Made by a program: the position numbers and the translations under genes. From positions 44,456 through 108,455 of the IMG/VR virus record IMGVR_UViG_3300008113_000012: 64,000 nucleotides of DNA. One strand, 5' to 3'. Below, in pieces: positions 7,841 through 19,800 of this stretch (position 1 is its first letter; every line of letters begins with the position of its first letter). Origin of the DNA: a virus. The notes below the pieces were generated by a model, which saw nothing but the letters and a program-made list of their open reading frames with translations, was not told the origin of the DNA and made no database searches.

Positions 7841-10800
7841 ATGAGCCAGCTTGGTCGAATTTCCGGTCAACTTTTAAAAGATAACCTAACCCGCAACGGC
7901 CATGACTTAACGTTTGATGCAACTGATGCACACCCAGAAGGCTTACTCCATTTAGACGTTAATAATCGTAGAGTTGGTATTAAAACACTTACTCCTGATC
8001 ACGAACTAGACGTAAACGGTACAACAAGAACAACAGATTTAGAAGTTACAAATCAAGCAGTGCTTGATGACTTAACATTTTCTACAGACACTATTACTAG
8101 CGGTACAGGCACGTTAAATTTAACCAACGGTACAGGCGATCAAATTAACTATCAAGCAAAACTAGTAGTTGACAATGTTGAACTTGAAAACAACGTAATT
8201 AGAACTAATAGTGCTGCAAATTTAGAACTCCGTCCAAACGGCACAGGAACTGTTGATGTCTACGCAGATACAAACATCTACGGTGATGTTTACGTATCTG
8301 GTAATATTCGTGCGGATGGTAATATTACAGTTGGTGATGCTAATACAGACAATATTACAATTAATGCAGATGTTGCAAGTGATATTATTCCAAATACCGA
8401 TATTACATACAAGCTAGGTAACGGCGGAACTAGTTATATAGAAGGTGTAGAATTTACACTAGGTGATGTTACTTTAACTGTTAGCGGAACAGGAACAACT
8501 GTTGTGTTGTCTATACCAGCAGCTGGTCCAACTTGGATTAATACATTAGTTGCACATACTACCGGTAAATCATATCAAATAGTTTTAGACAACGAGCCAG
8601 GCAGCTATTCTCTAGTTACATTAGGATCGTGGACTGGAACTAATCCACAAACAGTATCAACTAGTAACGACGGATTAATAGATGGCGTTTACAATGTTGC
8701 GTCAATTAGATTTGATCAAAAACGTTGGTTAGACTTATGGGTTAAAAATGTTTATACAGATGCAGTAGTATCTGGAGACATTACCATTGACGGAATCAAT
8801 TTAAATTCTACACAGGGTAAAATTTATTATGTTGCTACAAACGGTTCAGATTCTAATGCAGGCGAACATCAAAATGATCCGTTTGCCACAGTTAAGAAAG
8901 CTCTAAGTGTAGCAACTAGTGACGATGCTGTTTACATTTATCCAGGAACCTATACCGAAATATTTCCGTTAACTGTTCCTGTAGGAGTAGATCTTAGAGG
9001 CGCTGGAATACGTTCAGTAAAGATTACTCCAACTACTGCAACTCGCTATAACGATGCGTTTTTAATTAATGGCGAATCAACAGTTGAAGACATTACCATT
9101 GCTGATTTCTTCAGCGGCGGAAATTATTTTACAGTAACAGCAGCTAGTCTAAACTCAACAACAGTTAATGTTGGAACAGCACCATACGCTCACACATATG
9201 TAAGTGGCGGAACTATTAACATTGGCGGAACAGATTACACAATTACAAATGCTGTTTACACACATACAACTGGAGTTTTAGTACTAACTCATACTGGCGG
9301 TACAGCAACTCCGACTACTACAGTATTTTTATCTAATCTAACATTCAGCTGCAATGGTGGCGAAAGAGTATTTCCAGACAACGGATATGCATTCCGCTTT
9401 GCAACAGACTTTGCAGTTACAAGTCGTAGTCCATACATTAGAAACATAACTGTATTAACTAAGGGTAGTGTTACTAGCTTATCAGATCCATTAGGCTACA
9501 ACGAAGGTGATGCTGGTAAAGGTGCGTACATTGACGGTGCTTATGCAACTGCATTGAGTAAAGAAGCGTCAATGCTATTCCACAGTGTGACATTCATCTG
9601 TCCGGGTGTTGATGTAATTGTTGCTACTAACGGCACTCGAGTAGAATGGCTAAACTCGTTCACTTACTATGCAAATCGCAGTATGTATTTGTACAGCAGC
9701 AACGATGGATTTGCTGGCGCAGGTTTAACTAGATTAAAACTACCAGTAGCTACTCGAACAGGCACCTGGGCAGTAGGCAATACTGTTAGCTATTATGATA
9801 CCAATGGAACTACCGTATTAACTTCAGGTACTGTTACTAGCGTTGACGGTGACTGGGTTAACTTAACAGGAAGAGTACAAGGATTTTTAATTCCAGATGA
9901 TCGTGCTCCTAAGACTGTAACACTAAACGGTGATGCAAAATTAAGCACTGCACAGAAAAAGTTTGGTACAGCAAGTCTTGTATTAGATGGCACTGGTGAT
10001 TTTATCACATTAAGCAGTCAAGTTGACTTCGGCTACGGAACTGGTGATTTTACTATTGAGTTTTTCTGGAGACCTACTGCCATTGGAGTAGCTCAAGTTT
10101 TATTAGATTGTAGAACAGCAACTAACGATACTGCATTGTACTTGGAAATGAATGCTGCTGGCAATGTTAGATTATTTGTTAGCAATGCATATCGAATAAC
10201 ATCATCTGTAGTTTGTACAGCAGGAACATTTAATCACATAGCGTTATTCAGAACTGGAGGCACTACTAAGTTAGCAGTTAACGGAACTATCACTCCAACA
10301 ACATTTGCTGATGCTACAGACTATCCAGCAAGACCATTTAGACTAGGAGCCACTTGGGTAGGAACTGCTCCATGCACAGGATATTTTGACGAACTGCGTG
10401 TAGTAAAAGGTGTAACCAAATATACTACTACCGTTACTGTTCCTACAATACCATTCTTAGCTGACACATCAACAGTTCTATTATTGCACTTTAACGGATT
10501 AAACAACAGTACAAACGTTGTTGACGACGGTGTTACGTTTGTTGATATCCGCAGTTCAGCAGGCGGCGCAACTACAGACCTAGCTGTCGCAGACTATTCA
10601 GACTTTGGTGTTGAACTACGCTCAATTGGTTCAGCTGCTGTCTACGGTAACTACGGTATCTACGGTGACGGTGCTGGTGTTATTGCTTACCTAATTGGAC
10701 AAAACTTAGCCTACATTGGTAACGGCAAAGAGACTACAAACGATCCTACTACTGTTATACAAGCTAACGAAGTTGTTGAACTTGATAATGCCAAGATTTT

Positions 10801-13081
10801 CTATAACAGTGTGGACCACAAAGGTGATTTCCGTATCGGAGATTTATTCTACGTTAATCAAGCTACAGGTGAAGTTAGCTTTACAAACTCGGCAGTTAGT
10901 ATTGGCACAAGCCTGACATTTGACGACGGCGGCGGCAACATTACTTACATCGATGCTACTAAAATTGAAACCGGTGATTTTAGAATCAGCGATAACACAA
11001 TTGAAACATTAAGTTTAGATTTCAATGTTGATTCTGCGACTAATCAAATTAACCTACAGAGTAATGTTACTGTAACTGGCAACTTAGATGTTACAGGCGA
11101 TGTTACCGTTGGCGGCAATGTTACAATTGGTAACGAGTCAACTGACACTGTGCAATTTGTTGCCGGAGTTGACAGTGATATTTTACCTGCATTACCTAGT
11201 ACATATGATTTAGGTACCCCTACAGAACGTTGGAGTACATTATATTCTACAACGTTAATTAATGCTAACATTCAAATTAGCACTAATGTTATTACAACTA
11301 CTGATTCTAATTTAGATTTAACTTTACAAGCTAACGGCACAGGACGCATCTATGTACCTGCTAACAATGTTGAAATTACTAACAATCTAACAGTCAACGG
11401 AACTACAAATCTAGCAACAACCAACATTGGTGTAGTTGGTACCCCTGCGACTGTTACACACGTAGGCGGAGTAACTCAAACTGGAGACTTGTTCCAAACT
11501 GGTAACACTGAAATTACTGGAACATTAACTGTTGGGTCAACTGCACAGTTTGAAGACATACAAATAGATAATAATATTATTACTACTACAATTGGTAATA
11601 ATAATTTAGTATTAGAAGCTGCTGGTACAGGTAAGATTATTGTTCCTTTAGATAATGCTGAGGTAACAGGCACACTTACAGTAACAGGAACAACTAGTAC
11701 TACTACAATTAACAACTCTGGTACTGTTACTTCTACTATTTTTACTACTGGTAATTTAAGAATTACCACAAATAATATTACCACAACTGTAGCTGATACT
11801 GATCTAGTTTTAGAAGCAAGTGGTACCGGACGTATATATGTTCCAAGTAATGATGTTACACTAGGTAAAACACTAACTGTCACAGGCTTAACAACTCTAG
11901 TTGATACTGGTATTACTGGAACACTAACACATATTGGTGCAACTACACGAACAGGCGACGTTAATCAAACTGGCAACTATGTATTAACTGGAAACTTAAC
12001 AGTATCAAACATTGCACAGTTCAAAGATGTTAACATTACCAACAATGTAATCACAACAACTTTAACTAACAGCAATTTATTATTAGGTGCAGCCGGAACT
12101 GGAATTATTTCTGTACCTACTAACAACGTTACAATTGATAACAATCTAACCGTTACAGGAACAACATTCACAGCCAATATTAATAACAGCGGAACAGTTA
12201 CAGCTGGAACATTCAGCACTGGCAATATTAGTATAAATGGTAATACTATCCAGACTACTTCTACTAATAGTAATTTACAATTGCAAGCCGCTGGCACTGG
12301 ATTTATTGAACTTGAACAATTTGATGTACAAGAAAATGAATTAAGAATTAACAGCGGCACTGATATGACTATTGCGCCAAACGGCACAGGTATAGTTAAT
12401 ATCAATTCTACACAGAGTATTAAGTTACCAGTTGGTGCTACAGGAGATCGCCCTACACCAGTAACTGGTATGATTCGTTTCAATAATTCATTGAATAGAT
12501 ACGAAGGATACGATGGTGCTAATTGGATTAGACTAGACGGTGTTAGTGACAGTGACGGTAATACCTATATTACAGCTGAACTAACACCTGGTGCAAACGA
12601 TAACACTATTAGATTCGTCATCGATGGAACACAGGTTGCAGATTTAACATCAACAAGATTAGATGTTATTAACGTAGATGTTGATAGTATTAACATTAAT
12701 AATAATACTATTTCTACAACTACTACAAACACTGATTTGATCATAGCACCTAACGGTACCGGTGCACTAAGAATTGGGAACTTTGCCTTTCGTAGTAACT
12801 TGATCACAAATACTGTAAATAACAGTATCACATCATTTAATCAGACCGGTGACGGTTACGTTAAAATTAACAGCACTGGTGGATTTGTTATTCCTGTTGG
12901 TGAAACAGGACAACGCCCTGCACTATTTGAAGTTGGTATGATGCGCTACAACACAACAGATCAACGTGTTGAAATTTGGGACGGCGCTTTATGGGTAGGC
13001 GCAGGACAAGGCGCAGGCGGCGGAGTAACAGCTAACGAAGCACAAGACATTGGTATTGTTAGTGCAATTATATTTGGATAA
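7841..13081 (+). CDS. Long tail-fibre protein with pectate-lyase-like helix and LamG insert (1746 aa)
   Basis: Paralogue of the 3888 fibre: same LGRISGQLLKDNLTRNGHDL start, same DUF1565-type helix (GKIYYVATNGSDSNAGEHQN at about residue 325, YIYPGTYTE), same NLAYIGNGKETTNDPT and KGDFRIGDLFYVNQATG region. Between two aligned blocks it carries extra material at about residues 650-900: a linker, then a LamG/concanavalin-like jelly roll (LDGTGDFITLSSQVDFGYGT, FTIEFFWRP, GTFNHIALFRTGG, GYFDELRVVKGV), a fold that often binds sugars. The C-terminal third has at least five shaft units ending in AGTGKI.VP, then two ..RP....GM.R.N motifs. Strong ribosome site AAGGAG. Probably a host-glycan receptor-binding fibre (inference). 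Confidence 0.78.
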   Translation: MSQLGRISGQLLKDNLTRNGHDLTFDATDAHPEGLLHLDVNNRRVGIKTLTPDHELDVNGTTRTTDLEVTNQAVLDDLTFSTDTITSGTGTLNLTNGTGDQINYQAKLVVDNVELENNVIRTNSAANLELRPNGTGTVDVYADTNIYGDVYVSGNIRADGNITVGDANTDNITINADVASDIIPNTDITYKLGNGGTSYIEGVEFTLGDVTLTVSGTGTTVVLSIPAAGPTWINTLVAHTTGKSYQIVLDNEPGSYSLVTLGSWTGTNPQTVSTSNDGLIDGVYNVASIRFDQKRWLDLWVKNVYTDAVVSGDITIDGINLNSTQGKIYYVATNGSDSNAGEHQNDPFATVKKALSVATSDDAVYIYPGTYTEIFPLTVPVGVDLRGAGIRSVKITPTTATRYNDAFLINGESTVEDITIADFFSGGNYFTVTAASLNSTTVNVGTAPYAHTYVSGGTINIGGTDYTITNAVYTHTTGVLVLTHTGGTATPTTTVFLSNLTFSCNGGERVFPDNGYAFRFATDFAVTSRSPYIRNITVLTKGSVTSLSDPLGYNEGDAGKGAYIDGAYATALSKEASMLFHSVTFICPGVDVIVATNGTRVEWLNSFTYYANRSMYLYSSNDGFAGAGLTRLKLPVATRTGTWAVGNTVSYYDTNGTTVLTSGTVTSVDGDWVNLTGRVQGFLIPDDRAPKTVTLNGDAKLSTAQKKFGTASLVLDGTGDFITLSSQVDFGYGTGDFTIEFFWRPTAIGVAQVLLDCRTATNDTALYLEMNAAGNVRLFVSNAYRITSSVVCTAGTFNHIALFRTGGTTKLAVNGTITPTTFADATDYPARPFRLGATWVGTAPCTGYFDELRVVKGVTKYTTTVTVPTIPFLADTSTVLLLHFNGLNNSTNVVDDGVTFVDIRSSAGGATTDLAVADYSDFGVELRSIGSAAVYGNYGIYGDGAGVIAYLIGQNLAYIGNGKETTNDPTTVIQANEVVELDNAKIFYNSVDHKGDFRIGDLFYVNQATGEVSFTNSAVSIGTSLTFDDGGGNITYIDATKIETGDFRISDNTIETLSLDFNVDSATNQINLQSNVTVTGNLDVTGDVTVGGNVTIGNESTDTVQFVAGVDSDILPALPSTYDLGTPTERWSTLYSTTLINANIQISTNVITTTDSNLDLTLQANGTGRIYVPANNVEITNNLTVNGTTNLATTNIGVVGTPATVTHVGGVTQTGDLFQTGNTEITGTLTVGSTAQFEDIQIDNNIITTTIGNNNLVLEAAGTGKIIVPLDNAEVTGTLTVTGTTSTTTINNSGTVTSTIFTTGNLRITTNNITTTVADTDLVLEASGTGRIYVPSNDVTLGKTLTVTGLTTLVDTGITGTLTHIGATTRTGDVNQTGNYVLTGNLTVSNIAQFKDVNITNNVITTTLTNSNLLLGAAGTGIISVPTNNVTIDNNLTVTGTTFTANINNSGTVTAGTFSTGNISINGNTIQTTSTNSNLQLQAAGTGFIELEQFDVQENELRINSGTDMTIAPNGTGIVNINSTQSIKLPVGATGDRPTPVTGMIRFNNSLNRYEGYDGANWIRLDGVSDSDGNTYITAELTPGANDNTIRFVIDGTQVADLTSTRLDVINVDVDSININNNTISTTTTNTDLIIAPNGTGALRIGNFAFRSNLITNTVNNSITSFNQTGDGYVKINSTGGFVIPVGETGQRPALFEVGMMRYNTTDQRVEIWDGALWVGAGQGAGGGVTANEAQDIGIVSAIIFG

Positions 13082-13086
13082 AGAAC

Positions 13087-13416
13087 ATGGCATCATTTTT
13101 TAGAAATAAGGTATTGAAGGATGTGGGCGTGACCCCAGTAACTGCACTAACAACGGCAGCAAATACTCGTATGACTATCATCGGTATGAGTTTTGCTAAC
13201 TTAACAGAAAGTATTGTACTGCTTGATGTAAAACTTACAGATGCTACACCTACTACAGGTTACTATGCTAAACAAGTTTTAATACCTCCTAACTCTAGTT
13301 TAAGATTAGTAAATGGTGGTGAGAAATTAATTCTTGCAGAAAGTAATTCATTAATTGTTAATGCAAATGTAGCAGCAGGATTAGATGTTATTATCAGCTA
13401 CGTTGAATTAGTATAA
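13087..13416 (+). CDS. Small beta-sandwich virion protein (109 aa), family member B
   Basis: It starts six bases after the 1746-residue fibre with AAGAAC as weak ribosome site, so translation is likely coupled. The sequence has the layout of the proteins at 2787 and 32510: a hydrophobic beta strand (MTIIGMSFANLTESIVLLDV), an IPPN turn near residue 68, L.L.....LIV and a terminal strand ending ISYVELV. No motif for catalysis is present. It may cap or connect the preceding fibre; the role is unproven. Confidence 0.55.
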   Translation: MASFFRNKVLKDVGVTPVTALTTAANTRMTIIGMSFANLTESIVLLDVKLTDATPTTGYYAKQVLIPPNSSLRLVNGGEKLILAESNSLIVNANVAAGLDVIISYVELV

Positions 13417-13426
13417 GGAACATATC

Positions 13427-13801
13427 ATGGCATATTACGTTGGACAAAATAACAATTTAAATGAGATATTAGGGGAAGGAAATGCAAGATATTTTTATGC
13501 TTTGCGTAGAGACGACGATGGATTACTTTTCTTTGCAAAAATTGATCAATTAATTGATGAAGATACTATTACTATTAACAATTCTGGACTAACAGAAGAT
13601 GATTATACTGAATTTGAATACGGTGTTGACTTTTTTGACGGACGATTAGAAGAAGACCACAGCAGACCCTATGCAAATTTGCAATGGGATCAATTTAGAT
13701 GGGACAGCAAGAATGTGTATTATTATATAAACACTTCTGGAGAACTAATTGTAAGAATAAATCAAGCGTACACTTATCCACCTGAATTAATTGTAAGCTA
13801 A
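13427..13801 (+). CDS. Uncharacterised acidic structural protein (124 aa)
   Basis: The protein begins MAYYVGQNNNLNEILGEGNA and is rich in Asp, Glu, Tyr and Phe, unlike the neutral fibre proteins around it. It contains RYFYALRRDDDGLLFFAK and an aromatic stretch QWDQFRWDSKNVYYYINT. No signal peptide, membrane segment or known domain was recognised. It lies 10 nt after the preceding gene, behind AAGGAAC, and 21 nt before the giant fibre, so it is part of the fibre operon. It may be an adaptor between fibre and baseplate, but this is only positional inference. Confidence 0.5.
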   Translation: MAYYVGQNNNLNEILGEGNARYFYALRRDDDGLLFFAKIDQLIDEDTITINNSGLTEDDYTEFEYGVDFFDGRLEEDHSRPYANLQWDQFRWDSKNVYYYINTSGELIVRINQAYTYPPELIVS

Positions 13802-13822
13802 AAGACATAAGGAAAATTTAAA

Positions 13823-16800
13823 ATGGCAGCAGAATTTAAAATTGGCAGATTGCGTTACACATGGAAAGGCGCTTGGGGAACAGCAACTTTTTATAATAGA
13901 GATGCGGTTGCATCATTTGACGGTAAAACTTATGTTTGTTTAGTACCTCACACATCTAGTCAGTTTTACAGCGATTACAATTACGTCGATCCAGTAAACG
14001 GTAGTGCTCCTCGCTGGACATTAATGTTAGATGGAACTTCTTGGAAGGGTGAATGGCAACCTCTTACATCATATACACTAGGTGCTATTGTTCTTTATGG
14101 CGGAAGTTTATATAAGCGTATTGTTAATGCACCTAGCGGCCCAACATTTAATACTGCTAATTGGGAAATTTACATCGATGTAAACAGTAATTGGGCAGGA
14201 GAGTGGATCACAGCTACGCTATACAAATTAGGTGATATTGTAAAATATGGCGCAACTACTTACAGATGTATAGTTCAACATACTTCTGCACTCCTTCTTG
14301 AAACTAATTTAGCAAATTGGGAAATTGTAGAAGCTGGTATCGAATTTAAAGGCACATGGAATCCTAGCGCAGTGCGCTATAAAGTTAACGACATAGTTAA
14401 ATACGGCCCAGACTTGTGGATTGCTAACGTAGGCCATACTTCAGCACTGCCATTTAATGCCAGCACTGACATTGAGAATACATTACTGTCATGGCGCCTA
14501 TGGCTTCCAGGCGCAGAGTATACAACATCGTGGAGTTCGACTACAATTTATCAACCGGGCGAAGTTGTAATGTATGGAGGTTATTCATACGTTAACTTAA
14601 CTATTAATAATCAAAACATTTTACCAACTGCTCCGGGTAGTGATTGGGAAGTAGTCACTACTGGATATAGTTTTCAAAATGATTGGTTAGTAGGAACAGC
14701 ATATAAAATTGGTTCAGTTGTTAGACGCGGCGGCAATTTGTTCGAAGCAATAATAGATACTCAAGGTGAAGATCCTACAGAGGCCACTGTTACCGTAAAT
14801 TATACCGCTGCCGGCAGTAGCGGAACTACATTAGTAGTTAATGATACAACTGGAATATACCCAGGCATGATAATTTCTGGAGACGGATTCGGATTAGGAC
14901 AATTTGTTACGGAAGTAGTCGACGGAACTACACTAGCTATTAGCCTCGCACCAGACAATACAATTATTGACAATTACCCATTATCGCTAACAGGAGTTAA
15001 CGGAACAGACTGGAAATTAATTACACCTGGAATTAGATGGAGAAATAGATGGCTAGCTGGCAGCACTTACGTAGTTGGTGATATTGCAATATGGAATAAT
15101 GCAACATATAAGTGTGTTAAGACAAATGTAGCAAGTACACCTAATAGACCAGATAATAATATAACAAATGATATTTGGATTCTACATCTCCCACATGACC
15201 AGTACAACGTTTTAAATCTACCTGGAGATATGGTTGTTAATACAGATGGTACTAATGAAGCATTGTCTATCGGCCCTGAAGGTTTCTTATTAAAATCAAT
15301 CAACGGTATTCCAACATGGTCAAACGTATTCCAAACCCCAGCAGTATATTATGTCACTCCAGACGGAACTGATTTACCAGGCAGTGGCAGGACTTGGGAC
15401 AACCCGTACAAGTCTATAAAATATGCATGTGATCAGATTAATACAGGTATTTTTAATCTTTTTGCTAAAACTAGATTATTAAATAACAAAGAATTTTTAG
15501 TAGAAGAAGTAGTGCAATGGCAAATCTATCAAGTTGCTCAAGGTAATGCACCCTTTACTATTAATGTATTTCCAGACGAATTTAAAACTAGACGAGATAC
15601 TGGGTATCTAATTGATGCAATTATATTTGATTTATCTCGCGGAGGTAATAGTCAAACTGTTGCATTTGTTTTATCATTTTTTGATAGAGAATCAGATAAC
15701 AAGTTTGTCACTGACGAAGTAGCAGACGAAATTGATACATTTATTGCAACTTTAAATCATTTATTTGATATTATTCTTGATGTATTAAACGGGGTAACAG
15801 TCACTCCTTCATACATTGATCTTAACAACGTTGTTACAGATCTAGTACAAGTTATTGGCGCTCCAGTCGAAGTATTAGTCATTAATCTTGTAAATGATTA
15901 TAGATCAATAATCATTACACCACTAGTTGATGCTAACACTAATAACGTTCCTCCTGAAAATCAAGGATTAACATCAACCGTTATGGTTAAAACTGGCGCT
16001 TTCTTTGAAGACCTTCCTATTGTTGTTCCATCAAATACTGCATTAGTTGGCGATGAGTTACGAGGAACAGTAGTTTCTCCAAAAGTAACAATTAACACAA
16101 TTATTACTAGAACTTTGGCCAGCACTAACGTTTTTGTAACAGTATCTACAGTAGGAATGGTTGAAGGAATGGGAGTACAATTTGTATCATCAAATCCTGT
16201 AGACGACAAAACTACAATTTTTGGCGGAGTGACTGCAGGACAGACATATTATATTGTTGGAGAAATTACAGCTACTCAATTTCAAGTTAGTGAAACAGTA
16301 GGCGGTTCTCCAATAACAGTTACAAATAATATAGGTGTTATGAAAATTTACGGAGGCGATGCACTAAAAGATATGTTTTATGTGCAAAACGCTACAGGTA
16401 TTCGCAATATGACACTTACAGGATTGTTAGGTACGTTGACAGATGTAAATGATTTTAATACACGTAGACCAACAGGCGGCGCATATGTTAGTTTAGATCC
16501 AGGTTCTGGACCAGATGATACTAGTGCATGGATTATTAAACGAAGTCCTTATATACAGAACGTAACAACATTTGGCATTGGCTGTGTTGGGTTGAAAGTA
16601 GATGGAACACTTCACTTAGGTGGAAATAAATCAGTAGTTGCTAACGATTTTACGCAAATTTTAAGCGACGGCATAGGTGCGTGGATCACTGGACCAGATG
16701 CGTTATCAGAACTTGTTTCAGTATTCAGTTACTATAACTATGCTGGATATTTTGCTGAAGATGGAGGACGTATCCGTGCTACTAACGGTAACAGCTCATA

Positions 16801-19800
16801 TGGAACATTTGGTGTTATTGCTGAAGGATTTAATGAAGACGAAGACCCTATTTTGGGAAATATTTTCAATAGGTACTTTGAAGCAACAGCTGAACCGTTT
16901 AGCTCATTAGGTTCAAACGCAGAAATTTTAAAATTACAATATAGTCACGCAGGAGAAATGTATGTAGTTCCCACTACTAATCTGTTAAACTATAGTAATT
17001 TATTTACTAACTGGTCGAGTGACGGTGGTGTTACATTAATCCAATCTATAGTTTCACCGTTTGGAATATCTAACGCATGGTTATCTATCGGAAATACGTC
17101 AGCAGCAGATGCTAATTTATTTTATCAAGATATTACGATAACTCCATCTGGGGCACAATACACAGAAGTTGAAGGTACAAACGTACCTGGTGAAGGTTCA
17201 GGATCAGGCGCTAAATTTAATATTACAGTAACTAGTACTGAATATCTTATTGCCGTATTTGATGGAGGTACTGGTTATGTTGCTACTAACAAGATTAGAA
17301 TCCTTGGCTCACAGTTAGGAGGAGTTGACGGAGAAAATGATCTAGTCATTACTGTTACTGGACTTCTTGGTACTGCCATTTCAACCGTAAGCATTACGCC
17401 AACGGGCGAATATCCAAACACTGTGCAAGTAGGAAGCATACAACCTTACACATTTAGTATCTACTGTAAAAAGGGTACTGCGACATTATTTGAAGTAATA
17501 GCAACCTTTAGCGGATATTCTACAGCATCAAGTGGAATTACTTTTAATTTTAATACATTAGAAGTAACGCCTTTTGCATTAACAGGCGGCCTTACACCTA
17601 CAGTGTATTCTGCTATTCCTGTATCTGGAGCCGAAGGATGGTATAGATTGTCTTTTAGATTCAACGATGTATCTGCACTTAACAGCTCGTTAAGAATAAC
17701 CATATATCCAAGATCAAGAAATGGTAGTAGTAGCTATACATTATTATATGGATCACAATTAGAACTTGGAAATACTATAGGATTCTATCTAGATACTACT
17801 ACAAATAAATTTACTTCATATGCAAATTTTGAAATTACAGGCGCAGGCACTGGAGTTAGTGTAGTAGGAGACGAAATTAGAACTAAGAGTGTATATCAGA
17901 CTCGATTGTTAGAAGTTAACTCAGTTACTGGCGGTCAAAACTATTTGGTATCTACTAACAATGGACAAGCTGGTACTTTTGCTACCTTCACTATTGCGGC
18001 TTCTGACCAAGCTGGAGAAAAAGAATACTTAGGAATGCGACTATTCATTAATAGCGGAACAGGAGCAGGACAATACGGTACTATTTCATTCTTTGACACA
18101 CTACTTAAAACAGCGTCGATAGTAAAAGAATCTTTTATTCCAGTTGAAATCACATCAACAGAGACTACAACAGATACGTTTACACTAAGCGGTCCAAGTG
18201 ATGTAAATTCTCTATATGTTGGACAAATAGTTCAATTTGTTCCTACTACATACAATGTATCTGTAGGTATTGTTTCTCAAAGTAGTGTTAGCGCAACAGC
18301 AACAACAGGTGGCACTGTAAATACTATCACAGTTACTAGTACTTCAAGCCTAACAGTAGATATGCCTATAGTATTTACAGGAGTAACTTTTGGTGGAGTA
18401 ACTTCAAATTTTACATACTATGTGTTGACAATTATTGACGATACTAACATTCAAGTGTCTACTTTAATAGGCGGCGCAGTAGTATTATTAACAACAGTTT
18501 CACCTGGGTTAATGCAATTAAATTATCCTAATAACACCAGTTACCTGCAAGGTATTACTACAAATATGCAAGTAAATTTACCAATTTACTTTACAGGAAA
18601 TCCGTTATCATCTATAGTTGCAGGAACTACTTATTTTATTAATGAGATTTATGACGGAACTAATTTTACGATCTCTCCCTCATTAATTACACTAACTGCA
18701 ACCAATACTACAACAGTTAGCAATACAATAACAGTGAATGACACTACTGGGTTAAAGTCATTAACTCCAGTAATATTTACAGGAACTTCATTTGGAGGAG
18801 TGTTAGCTAATACCAAGTATTATATTAATCATGTAGTTGATGCAAGTAAAATTACTATCTCTGCATCTGTAACAACAACTACAATTACTTCTACAAAGAT
18901 AACAAGTAATTTAATCACAGCAACATCTACAACAGGATTTATAATTGGAAACCCAATTGTATTTACAGGTACAACATTTGGAGGTATTGTCAATGATCAA
19001 ACTTATTTTATATTGTATGTTGCAAACAGCACAAAGTTTACCGTAAGTAATACCTCAGTTGCATTGAATATTGCAGTATCTGAAACAACAGTATCTACAG
19101 ATCCAACACGACCAAATGAACTTACTGTAGCATCGTCTAACAACCTAACGCCGCTAAATCCAATTGTATTTACAGGTACAACATTTGGAGGTATAACTGC
19201 AAACATAACATATTTTGTAAACAGAATTATTGATGCACAACATATAACTGTTTCACCTAGTATTATTAGTGCAACGGCAACAGAAACTGAAGCAGTTTCT
19301 AATCTTATTACAGTAAATGATACCACTGGCTTTGTTCCTAATAATCCTGTAATATTTTCAGGTGATACTTTTGGTGGTCTTGTATCTGGAACCGTGTATT
19401 ATGTTTCGGCTGTAAACTCCATAACATCATTTACTGTTAGTACAGTTCCTTCAGGTTCGGCAGTTACATTAACTGATGGATTTGGTATTATAACAGTAAG
19501 AACTACTTCTGCAAATGTAACATTAACTTCAGCAACAGGTTCTTTTGCAGGTACTACCCGTTTAGGTGGAGCACCAGTATCTTTGACAACTGCAACAGGT
19601 AATTGTATTACTAGAACAACTGGTGCATCTGTAGCACTAACAACTGCAACTGGAACATTAACAGCTACTACTACATCTGCAAAAGAAGTATTGTCTAATG
19701 ATTTTGGATCTATGAATGGTATTTTTGAAGTTCCGTTGATTGGAGGTGTTGTACGCGGAGACCATTATTATGTAAAATCAATTCTACCTGGATCAACAAA

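Noticed and set aside
18300-19500. CRISPR-like repeats
   Set aside because: The repeats are in-frame protein repeats of variable similarity, without regular spacers or cas genes.
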